Shown here piece after piece: positions 42,701-49,693 of a DNA stretch of 64,000 nucleotides (its first letter is position 1; every line of letters begins with the position of its first letter). The DNA is taken from the NCBI GenBank assembly GCA_024809215.1, contig JANUBW010000002.1:372001-436000 (forward strand), written 5' to 3'. The position numbers were made by a program, and so were the translations under genes. The notes under the pieces were generated by a model, which worked only from the letters and a program-made list of their open reading frames with translations, searched no databases and had not been told where the DNA came from. This DNA comes from Niastella sp. OAS944. Its GTDB lineage: Bacteria > Bacteroidota > Bacteroidia > Chitinophagales > Chitinophagaceae.

Positions 42701-44138
42701 ATGTCGCTATGCATTAGAAGAGCTAAATGATTTCCCTCACTGGTTTTCAAATTTATATAATAAGTTTCCAAGAATTGTAATTCAACTTCTCTTAAAAGAA
42801 ATTGATTGGGAATTAAGCAATGATAAAAAGGAAGAGCCAAGTTATTATATAATAAGTAAGGTTAGCTGGAATTGTGAATGGATGTGGAATGACCTGGCCC
42901 CTAGTCTTTTTAAAAAAATGGAAAACGAATGTCTCAGTGGTGAAAAATTAGGACATGCACTGAAAATAATACAAGGAAGTTCAACTGTTTCTGAAAATGA
43001 ACTGTGCGAGCTAGCAGCTAGAAAATGTAACACTCTAACTTCAATGGAGAATTTATCTTATTGGTATGCTACATGGATAGGGATTGATCCTGAAAACTCT
43101 ATTAAGACTTTTGCTACTCATTTGGCAAATATCGACAATGTCGATCAAGAAAGCGCAAAAAATCTTGCGATGCAGGTACTTGTTAATTTGGTTGGAGATA
43201 GAAAATCGGAAACACGAACAAAAGAAAATTATAAAACCGCAAGTTATCTAAAGAGCCTTTATCTTCTAATGCACCAATATATAAAGGTTACAGAAGATTT
43301 AGATAGATTTGGAAAAGGAGCTTATTCTCCGACTTTACGCGATGATGCACAGGAGGCCCGAAGCAGATTGTTTGCGATGTTAAGAGAGATACCTGGTAAA
43401 GAATCTTATTTAGCTATGGTAGAACTTTCGAAGTCCCACCCAGTTATGGGGCATAGGGTTTGGATGATGAATGTAGCAAAAGAGCGCGCTGAGTTAGATG
43501 CAGATATCTCACCTTGGTCAATCGATAAATTTAATGAGTTTACCAAATCCTTAGAAAGCACGCCAGTTAATCCCCGTGAACTTTTTGATCTAGCAGTGCA
43601 ACGCCTTTTAGATTTGAAGCATGATCTTGAAGATGGCGATACCAGTATCGCACCAATTTTACTTGATGTTACCGAAGAGACAAAAATCAGGAATTATGTT
43701 GGTGGATGGTGTCGCGATCGATCTCAAGGAAAATATTCAGTTCCTCAAGAAGAAGAGTTTTCTGATTCAAAAAGATCTGATATTCGCTTTTTGGGATCCG
43801 GTTTTGATTGCGCCATTCCAATAGAATTAAAACTTGCAGATAATAATTGGAGCGGTGCTAAATTGCAGGAAAGATTAGAAAATCAATTATGCGGTGATTA
43901 TTTACGTGACAAACGTTCTCCATATGGAATCTTTTTACTTGTGTACAGAGGAGAAAAAGTTTCATGGGAGATTATTGGAGGAAATCGTAAAGCTGGATTC
44001 TCGGAATTAATTGAGGCTCTTCAGCAACATTGGCAGAAAATATCTATAAAATATCCAAACATAGAAGAAGTCAAAGTTATCGGTATTGACTTAACTAAGC
44101 GAATACAATTTACGGCCCCGAAAACTAAAGGTAAATAA
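39768..44138 (+). CDS. NACHT/STAND-like NTPase with C-terminal PD-(D/E)xK-like nuclease, 1456 aa
   Basis: The start is TTG 39768; no in-frame ATG precedes Walker A. Walker A is AEAGAGKT (56-63), Walker B FLDSVDEA (117-124), and ILITSRVTAWRP is the sensor strand, as in NACHT-type STAND NTPases. A long helical repeat-like region follows (about 450-1250), typical of a sensor array. The C-terminal 130 residues contain DCAIPIELKLAD (ELK at about 1353-1355), then a WSGAKLQERLENQL helix, resembling a PD-(D/E)xK nuclease core. In known Avs proteins the nuclease precedes the NTPase; here it is at the end. It is inferred to be an anti-phage sensor-effector at the element's right edge. Confidence 0.7.
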   Translation: MQNYIELNRTFYQLPSDYGQGAKTDDIDIKERLDFRIGNTIAWDGLLKEYRVILLAEAGAGKTQEIRHITQKLIADSKFAFFLRLEHITADFDTAFEEGSFQEFKNWLHSNEEGWIFLDSVDEARLKNIKDFESAIKKLSSQISPALQRAHILITSRVTAWRPNTDLSTCNLRFPFLQLNEQEVSDSNDGMLKSSVKRQSITKKHKEVETDNIPGFKIYSLTDLSRDQICRFARAKNIIDDIKFLEEIERQDAWAFTTRPQDLEEIIEFWTDQKRIGTRLELMKHSVARRIKERDEDRAESNPLSLEKAREGVLLLAAACTLLHKSTIRVPDGANNSKGIDAKSILSGWNDKECQILLSRPIFDEAIYGSVRFHHRSVREYLTAEWLFELLKKAGSRQKIEDLLFRNQYGMQVVIPSMKPVLSWLVLFDDKIMQKVYNIEPEIILEGGDPSKLPLETRKDILQTICEKISLGTSSKEIGDHSAVQRFASEELSDEIKKLMCRFKTNNNVLSYLLRMIWQGRIKEALPESKSLALNPLTEKYNRTAAIRATKEIGANEDFSDILKSFGSEKSKHDRRVLAEIIALIDSTEEMVTWIFEAIENTQDKKRHEHDGLSQTLLNFVERSELEVIPTLIKGIDKLLQQKPFIERRYCEISEKFGWLMPIGLKAVEKLIINRHPFSLSEESLFIFTLFPAFQDYRDFENSFINQDISILITEWNELNHRLFWKSIEETRKVLYQKNEEPLINYWQIFIRGSYWKFSIKDINTIINDITIRDFLDDKLVALSLAFQLYKENDRPKKYLAKLKKATLNNEALEKRLKELLHPPAQSPAMKRLRQQQAQWDRRDNKLRRRQEEDHIKSTEWLRANYQELRNNGLEKGLVSNSQRYVYERMRDYNENSSKWTNGNWQSLIKEYGVEVATAFHDGLLAFWRNYTPYLRSEKVEKNKIPFAVLFGLSGLEVESLETKGWPSNLNDKEAELACRYALEELNDFPHWFSNLYNKFPRIVIQLLLKEIDWELSNDKKEEPSYYIISKVSWNCEWMWNDLAPSLFKKMENECLSGEKLGHALKIIQGSSTVSENELCELAARKCNTLTSMENLSYWYATWIGIDPENSIKTFATHLANIDNVDQESAKNLAMQVLVNLVGDRKSETRTKENYKTASYLKSLYLLMHQYIKVTEDLDRFGKGAYSPTLRDDAQEARSRLFAMLREIPGKESYLAMVELSKSHPVMGHRVWMMNVAKERAELDADISPWSIDKFNEFTKSLESTPVNPRELFDLAVQRLLDLKHDLEDGDTSIAPILLDVTEETKIRNYVGGWCRDRSQGKYSVPQEEEFSDSKRSDIRFLGSGFDCAIPIELKLADNNWSGAKLQERLENQLCGDYLRDKRSPYGIFLLVYRGEKVSWEIIGGNRKAGFSELIEALQQHWQKISIKYPNIEEVKVIGIDLTKRIQFTAPKTKGK

Positions 44139-44369
44139 TCTTAACGTTTCCAGTAGACTCAACACTTCCTTTAAATATAATGATATTAACATGCATCCAG
44201 CTTAAATCCTCCATTTCGATGCTAGATAATTCACAATGTGGGGCATCAAACTGGAAGGCCAAAAAAATGTTATTGATTAATCTTTTATATTTGCCCCGAC
44301 AGGTAAAAGCGTGAAAAAGCACGCCTAACTGGCACGCATTTGCGCTCTTTAAGGATCGGCGACACAAAT

Positions 44370-44380
44370 TTGACACACGG
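44370..44380. repeat. right-end arm-type recombinase motif
   Basis: TTGACACACGG is identical to 3605-3615 at the left end and lies 33 bases inside the right att core. GACACAAA at 44361 is a second, weaker variant. Confidence 0.7.
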
Positions 44381-44412
44381 AGGTTGTAAAATATTGAAAA
44401 CCAGTGACTAGA

Positions 44413-44432
44413 GAATCCAGTCCTGGGCACCA
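44413..44432 (+). repeat. attachment-site direct repeat, right copy
   Basis: An exact copy of the last 20 bases of tRNA-Leu (3363-3382). It has no tRNA body in front of it and marks the element's right boundary. Confidence 0.93.
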
Positions 44433-44440
44433 AAAAAGAA

Positions 44441-44473
44441 AAGGCTTTAAGTCGTTGGACTTGAGGCCTTTTT
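44441..44473 (+). terminator. ancestral tRNA-Leu terminator, displaced by the insertion
   Basis: AAGGCTTTAAGTC (44441-44453) pairs with GACTTGAGGCCTT (44458-44470) using two G-T wobbles, followed by TTT. It lies 8 bases after the right att copy, where the original terminator of the tRNA should be. Confidence 0.8.
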
Positions 44474-44595
44474 AGTTTGCATTAAATTCCTTATATCACT
44501 ATCAACAATTCAAATCCCTGATCCGGAATAATTTATACGGTTCGATTCCTAAATTAAAAGCACCAAACCCGTCTTTGCGATTTTTTTTCCCTTTT

Positions 44596-45318
44596 CTATG
44601 ATTGGCCCCAGGCAAATTCACAATTGTTGAAGTTTCTATTTGCTAAGTCTTCCCGGCTTATTAGTACACTAAATACACCTTCGTCATTAAATCCGTTTTC
44701 ACCAACCTGCAAAAGCAAAAGCTTGTCAGAGAAAGTAATTTGTTCTATTTGTTCTTGTCCATATTGGCAATGTGTATAAATGCCAAAAATTTTTGACTTG
44801 TCGCTGCCAGCAAAGGCGTCCCAAAGTTTTCCTTCTGAATTTGCATCTTCTGCTTCATATTCGTCTTCAACTTCTCGAAAACGGTCAGAAAAAGTTTCTT
44901 CATCCGAAAAAATATTGTCAATCAAAACGCCTAAAAAGAAATTGTCTTCATGCTCTCTAATTACTCTAACCAAACTGTTGTTTGTTACATCAGCATAAAT
45001 CACTTTTCCGGTGTCATTCAAAATGTCGGCAAAGAAAATGAGTTGGCCGGTTTTAGGAAGAAGCTCGGTTTTGTCAAATGGTGACAACCTAGCCAGGTCA
45101 AGTTGTCCTGCGAATCGCAAGCCTTCAGGATGCTCAATGCCGTTGGGAAGGTCTATGACCGGTCCACCATATCGGGAATGTCCTAAAGGTATCTCTATAT
45201 CAGTATGTTTAACGTATGAGTCTGGCATCCAGCTTTCTTTTTTCATTGAAGCAGGATAGTATTGTTTATTGTCCGCAGTAAAACTAATAATGTCAAATTT
45301 GTTATTCAAATTATTCAT
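44596..45318 (-). CDS. DUF1963/YwqG-like protein
   Basis: A 240-residue protein with the DUF1963 pattern: FAGQLDLARLSPFDKTELLP, then TGQLIFFADI, a central acidic stretch and a C-terminal LLLLQVGENGFND with a final EFAWGQ. The family (YwqG) has no established biochemical role. It is the first chromosomal gene after the right end of the element, reading toward it, and is ended by its own A/T-rich tail. Confidence 0.75.
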   Translation of the reverse strand: MNNLNNKFDIISFTADNKQYYPASMKKESWMPDSYVKHTDIEIPLGHSRYGGPVIDLPNGIEHPEGLRFAGQLDLARLSPFDKTELLPKTGQLIFFADILNDTGKVIYADVTNNSLVRVIREHEDNFFLGVLIDNIFSDEETFSDRFREVEDEYEAEDANSEGKLWDAFAGSDKSKIFGIYTHCQYGQEQIEQITFSDKLLLLQVGENGFNDEGVFSVLISREDLANRNFNNCEFAWGQS

Positions 45319-45696
45319 TCTCTTTCATCTTTAGGTGTTGGATTACGGGAGGCAACGGAGACGGCCTAATTCGTTGGCACGTAACCGAAATCAAATGTAT
45401 TAATAAAATTTCATTTCTACCCTATTGCCCCGAATTGTAGGTTAGGCTGGTATTGTCGTTAGCAAAGGGCAGTGAAATGTAAAACAGGAGTGATACAGAC
45501 TTGCCTCAGATAGATTTGTTATTTGCGTGCTGATCTATTTATTAACGGTTTAAGTTTAAAAACAAGTTCCAAATCCCCTATCTCCTGGTTCCGGGTAGAG
45601 CGGTTCGTTACCTCCAGTTGCGGGGGGTTATGGCGATATTTATACCAGAGCATATTCGTCAAAGTGTAGAACCAAACCCAGTGGGCGCAATTTATT
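45319..45696. other. gene-free interval
   Basis: No supported coding frame or clear hairpin is seen. The sequence is mixed, with a GC-rich patch near 45590-45640, and looks like decayed intergenic DNA. Confidence 0.4.
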
Positions 45697-45966
45697 CTAT
45701 TCGTATTTAGGTTTTGTTAGTTTGATTCCATGTTCAAATAAAGCACACTTAGCGCCATTTTTAATATCTAAATCTTCATTGTCAACAAAGTGTTGAACTA
45801 CTTGCATGTCCTTTTCATCACCAACAACAATAAGCACTTGAATAGCAGTTCGTATCAAGACTGAATTATTTTTAGCTAGTGATGATACTGAAATGTCACG
45901 AATCTTTTTTCTAAATTCGAAATCATCTGCACTTCATTCACCAATATATTTTTCGAGCATCTCCAT
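45697..45966 (-). pseudogene. HEAT-like/immunity-type gene broken by an in-frame TGA
   Basis: The minus-strand frame starts MEMLEKYIGE, meets TGA at codon 11 (45936-45934) and continues uninterrupted for 78 codons (DDFEFRKKIRDISVSSLA ... CALFEHGIKLTKPKYE). The composition after the stop is coding-like. It is probably a small helical protein inactivated by a point change; no family was named. Confidence 0.6.
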
Positions 45967-46162
45967 GTCGCTAAACAACGTGCCATAGGGTTTCCATTGC
46001 AATCGACAGTTGTTGGCTGACGCTTTTCAAATACCGCCACAATGCCAAGCCGTCCAACGCGAGTCTTACATCAAGCCTTGGTTTTGGCTACAACAAAAGC
46101 AAATTTGGCTACAACCTCTTTTTTTATTTGAATCAATTTTACATCGACAAAACAAATAAAAA

Positions 46163-47077
46163 ATGAAAATAGTTGTAACAGGTTCTTTAGGGAACATAAG
46201 TAAGCCATTAACACAGGAGTTGGTGCAAAAAGGTCATTCGGTAACTGTAATTAGCAGTAAAAAAGACAAACAAAAAGACATTGAAGCTTTGGGAGCTAAA
46301 GCTGCTATCGGAACTTTACAAGATGTTGATTTTCTTACCGAAACATTTACCGGTGCTGATGTAGTATATTTAATGGAACCGGGTGATGTTGGTGATTTTT
46401 TTGACCACAATCTTGATTTTGTGGCGTCCAAAACTGACATTGGTATTAAATTCAAGAAAGCTATTGAGCAATCGGGAGTGAAACGAATAGTACACCTTAG
46501 CAGTAATGGGGCACACACAGACAAAGACAATGGGATACTAGTTATTCATCATAATGTTGAAAAGATCTTACGACAGCTTCCAGAAGATGTAATTATCAAG
46601 TTTATTCGTGCTGCCAGCTTTTTTCAAAATGTATTTTATTACATACAAACAATTAAAGCACAGGATTCAATATTTGCTAATTACGAAGGAATAGAACCTG
46701 AACCCTGGGTTTCTACATTGGATATCGCAAATGTTATTGCAGAGGAAATGGAAAAGCCATTTGAAAAGAGAGAAATCCTTTATGTAGCCAGTGAAGAATT
46801 GACTGGTATTGAAGTTGCTCAACTGTTAGCCGAGGCTGTGGGTAAGCCTAAAATAAACTGGGTAGTAATTTCTGATGAACAGCTTTTAGAAAGCATGATT
46901 TCAATAGGAATGAAACCTGCATCAGCTAAACTTTATGTAGAAATGACTGCATGGAGACGTAATGGAAAAATGTTTGAGGATTATCATAAAAACAAACCTG
47001 CAGCGGCATTAGGGAAAAGGAAACTAAAAGATTTTATACAAGAAAATTTTGCAGCTGCGTATAATGCCCTTAAATAA
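46163..47077 (+). CDS. NmrA-type NAD(P)-binding Rossmann protein
   Basis: A 304-residue atypical short-chain dehydrogenase of the NmrA/QOR2 group. VVTGSLGNISKPL (residues 4-16) is the glycine-rich dinucleotide-binding turn, VISSKKDKQKDIEALGAK the second strand with basic NADP-like residues, and GADVVYLMEPG the central fold. The Tyr-xxx-Lys catalytic pair of classical SDRs is not evident, as usual for NmrA proteins, which sense or reduce quinones. A remnant of a second copy lies downstream, and a broken AraC-type regulator gene follows. Confidence 0.85.
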   Translation: MKIVVTGSLGNISKPLTQELVQKGHSVTVISSKKDKQKDIEALGAKAAIGTLQDVDFLTETFTGADVVYLMEPGDVGDFFDHNLDFVASKTDIGIKFKKAIEQSGVKRIVHLSSNGAHTDKDNGILVIHHNVEKILRQLPEDVIIKFIRAASFFQNVFYYIQTIKAQDSIFANYEGIEPEPWVSTLDIANVIAEEMEKPFEKREILYVASEELTGIEVAQLLAEAVGKPKINWVVISDEQLLESMISIGMKPASAKLYVEMTAWRRNGKMFEDYHKNKPAAALGKRKLKDFIQENFAAAYNALK

Positions 47078-47124
47078 CTTTTCTCTTATGTTGATTAAAA
47101 AACAATAAAAATCTAAGGAGCCAT

Positions 47125-47212
47125 ATGTTTGCTGATTATCAAAAAAACAGGCCTAAAAAATTCGGGAAAGAAAATCAATGATTTTATAATTGATAATTTT
47201 ATAGCTGTCTGA
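47125..47212 (+). pseudogene. remnant of an NmrA-like paralogue (last ~30 codons)
   Basis: MFADYQKNRPKKFGKENQ, then after a one-base frame change DFIIDNFIAV, aligns with the C-terminus of the preceding gene (MFEDYHKNKPAAALGKRK, DFIQENFAAA). It indicates a former tandem copy lost by recombination or decay. Confidence 0.7.
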
Positions 47213-47225
47213 AATATAAAAGTAG

Positions 47226-48140
47226 ATGTCAAATAATAAAATCATTAAAGTAAAAACGATAAGTCAATTCCATCAACTTTTTGATTTACCTAAGCCGGAA
47301 CATCCCTTAATAAGTTTGGTGGATTATAGCTTAATTAAAATTACCCCGGAAAATGAAAACATAAGCTGGTCAATGAATTTCTATTCCGTTTCCATAAAAA
47401 GAGCATTAAATACAAAGTTCAAGTATGGGCAATAGGAATATGACTTTGACGAAGGCGTTATGTTTTTTATTGCACCAGGTCAGGTGCTCACTGTTACTAT
47501 TGATACAGCGTCAGAACATTCAGGATGGATGTTGCTAATCCATCCTGATTTTCTTTGGAATACAGCACTTGCAAAATCAATTAAGCGTTACGATTATTTT
47601 GATTACTCCGTAAATGAAGCACTGTTTCTTTCTGACAAAGAAGAAAGTATAATCAACAATGTTGTACAGAATATTAAACGGGAATATCACTCTAATATTG
47701 ACAAATTCAGTCAGAACATTATCATTTCCAATATTGAAACGTTGCTAAATTATGCAGAACGGTTTTATCAAAGACAGTTTATAACAAGAAAAATAAGTAA
47801 TCATCAAATCTTAAACCGCCTGGAAGAATTTTTGGATGACTACTTTAATAGTGATGAAATATTGAAAACAGGATTGCCTACCGTTCAATTAGTAGCTGAA
47901 AAACTAAACGTTTCCAGTACTTATTTAACCAACCTGTTAAGGGTGATTAACGGGAAAAATACCCAACAGCATATTCATGACAAGCTAATTGAAAAAGCAA
48001 AGGAAAAACTGTCAACAACAAACTTAACGGTAGCTGAAATTGCTTATGAATTGGGTTTCGAGCATTCGCAATCTTTCAGCAAATTGTTTAAAGCTAAAAC
48101 AACCCTTTCGCCCCTTCAATTCAGACAATCTTTTAATTAA
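47226..48140 (+). pseudogene. AraC-family regulator interrupted by an in-frame TAG
   Basis: Frame 47226-47435 ends at TAG (47433-47435), and the same reading frame continues directly (EYDFDEGVMFFIAPGQVLTV) to 48140. The second part holds a complete AraC-type double HTH: LNVSSTYLTNLLRVINGKNT, then LTVAEIAYELGFEHSQSFSK and TTLSPLQFRQSF. Joined, the product would be about 304 residues with a normal N-terminal cupin-like part. It is either a recent nonsense mutation, a suppressed stop, or a sequencing error. It probably once regulated the adjacent NmrA gene. Confidence 0.85.
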
Positions 48141-48146
48141 TCACCT

Positions 48147-48452
48147 ATGATATATCAAGTAAAAGCAAAATTTAACTTCAATAAATCAAAACAATTCTAT
48201 CAAGAATTAACGGATGGAACGATTGGGAACCAAAAACCTGAAGGATTGGAAATTGTGAACTCCATGAATAGAGCAAGAATTGATAGAAATGGGGATATCA
48301 ATTGGACTGAATTATGCTATTGTCCAACTCCATTGCAACACGAAAGAGCAACGGTTTACGATGCTTATTTCACAAATATTCAAACGCAAATTATTCCTGA
48401 CCATATCCCAATGACGGGAAGTTCTTTTATGGAAGCAATCTCAAATAAGTAG
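48147..48452 (+). CDS. hypothetical protein, 101 aa
   Basis: A small soluble protein (MIYQVKAKFNFNKSKQFYQE, then WTELCYCPTPLQHERATVYD). No family name is known to me, though its look is that of a conserved small Bacteroidota protein. It starts 6 bases after the broken AraC gene. Confidence 0.55.
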   Translation: MIYQVKAKFNFNKSKQFYQELTDGTIGNQKPEGLEIVNSMNRARIDRNGDINWTELCYCPTPLQHERATVYDAYFTNIQTQIIPDHIPMTGSSFMEAISNK

Positions 48453-48503
48453 TCAAAGTCAATGTTTGGGAAAATCATTTATTCATTACCAAATTAAAAT
48501 ATT

Positions 48504-48860
48504 ATGATACACCCAAGTTTAATATTATCGCTATTTGCTTCTTCTTCTGCTACTTTTCAGGATGGATATAAAATAAGCAACGACACAATTGAATTTCTTT
48601 ACAGTGGCTCCGGTTCACTGAAAAACGTGTATGTCTCTGCCAATTTTAACAATTGGACTAAAGATAATGAAGCATGGAAAATGAAATATGATACAAATGC
48701 GAAGCGATGGAAACTTAATAAATCAATCAGTGCTATCCGGTCCTATGGTAGTTTCCTTGAATTCGGCTTTTTGGTAGAGGGAAAATTATTGGATGCTGAC
48801 CGCTCTGCTAAAAATATTATTTACTGTGAAGGTTATGGATATAGGTATGTGATAAAATAG
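48504..48860 (+). CDS. small secreted CBM48/early-set-like protein, 118 aa
   Basis: A short hydrophobic N-terminus (SLILSLFASSSA) precedes a beta-sandwich like those of AMPK/isoamylase early-set carbohydrate-binding modules (KNVYVSANFNNWTKDNEAWK, then RWKLNKSI, FLEFGFLVEGKLL). A secreted glycan-binding role is possible. Its stop is followed, in the same frame, by the metallo-beta-lactamase-like coding region. Confidence 0.55.
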   Translation: MIHPSLILSLFASSSATFQDGYKISNDTIEFLYSGSGSLKNVYVSANFNNWTKDNEAWKMKYDTNAKRWKLNKSISAIRSYGSFLEFGFLVEGKLLDADRSAKNIIYCEGYGYRYVIK

Positions 48861-49451
48861 CTTAAAATTTCCTTAAGTAGCACACATGCCTATCTGCTTG
48901 TTCAAGACACAGGCAACATTCTTTTTTATAATACGGGTTTACAACAGGAATATCCGCAAATTAAAGCGTTGGGAGGTCTTGCCTACCAGTTTCTAAGCCA
49001 TAGAGATGAAGTAGGACCTTCATTAGCAGAAATTAAAGAAGTATTCGGTTCAAAACTCTGCTGCCACAAACTTGAAGAAAGCTCTGTTAAAAGTATAGCA
49101 ACTGTTGACTACCTATTCTACAAAAGGGAAACCCTACTCGGCAATATTGAGGTTATTCCAACACCCGGTCATACTGATGGCAGTGTATGCTTTCTTGTAC
49201 ATGCTGCTGATGGAAGAAAATATCTTTTCACAGGAGACACAATCTATGTGAGCAATGGTATTTGGGAATCACGGGTAAACGGATATGCCGGAGGCTCAAA
49301 ATCAGAAATTAAGAATAGCCTTCTTCTTCTAAAAGATCTTGAACCTACAATAGTAATTTCAAGTGCCTCGATAGGCAATGTTCCATTCAAAGAAGTTTCA
49401 ATAGAGGAATGGCGGTCTGCTGTAGATAATGTGCTTCAAACGGGTCTGTAA
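48861..49451 (+). pseudogene. metallo-beta-lactamase-fold gene lacking a normal start
   Basis: The frame is open from 48861 (STHAYLLVQDTGNILFYNTG is the usual first strand pair) but no ATG/GTG start exists; TTG 48969 would delete these strands. QFLSHRDEVGP replaces the first His cluster in a way seen in one MBL subgroup, PTPGHTDGS and LFTGDTIYV supply His and Asp ligands, and the end is intact. It looks like a gene whose 5' end was removed, perhaps by joining to the upstream CBM-like gene. Confidence 0.6.
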
Positions 49452-49634
49452 GGGTGGGAAAATAATTTAATACAATTGCCTGTAATAAAAACTGCTCTGC
49501 AGCATTGTATGCTTTTAATATTGTGATTATCTATGGTAAAAAGCGTCTCTATATATACCTCAATGGCTTTGACTATGGTTGGGACGTTAGTGTTATTCAT
49601 ATTGGCGGTTACGAACTACCTGAGATGGTGAAGA

Positions 49635-49656
49635 GCCGGCTAAACTTATAGCCGGC
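49635..49656. terminator. hairpin downstream of the pectin enzyme gene
   Basis: GCCGGCTA (49635-49642) and TAGCCGGC (49649-49656) form a perfect 8-bp stem 40 bases past the stop of the minus-strand gene. It lacks a clear T run. Confidence 0.5.
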
Positions 49657-49693
49657 CCTCGTTAATCATCAAAGGATTTTTCCTGGAAAATAC

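Larger units (their letters stand above)
3363..44432. mobile_element. 41-kb tRNA-Leu-integrated element
   Basis: The element is bounded by the perfect 20-base direct repeats at 3363-3382 and 44413-44432, so its unit length is 41,050 bp. It carries a tyrosine recombinase 450 bp from the tRNA, and TTGACACAC arm-type motifs lie just inside both ends. Contents: recombinase, Panoptes-like pair, a long minus-strand block of mostly unknown membrane and structural-looking genes, a central regulatory zone and a defence-like island. I saw no relaxase, VirD4/TraG-like ATPase, VirB4 or Tra cluster, and no terminase, portal or tail genes. It is therefore neither a standard conjugative element nor a tailed prophage. 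A tailless temperate virus or a helper-dependent island remain possible. Confidence 0.9.

Noticed and set aside
3296-44432. Interpretation as a conjugative element or tailed prophage
   Set aside because: No relaxase, coupling ATPase or VirB4-like gene and no terminase, portal, capsid of HK97 type or tail gene was recognised in the 41 kb.
44125-44433. Minus-strand 102-codon frame over the right att site
   Set aside because: It overlaps the end of the NTPase gene, arm motif and att core, and has no domain.
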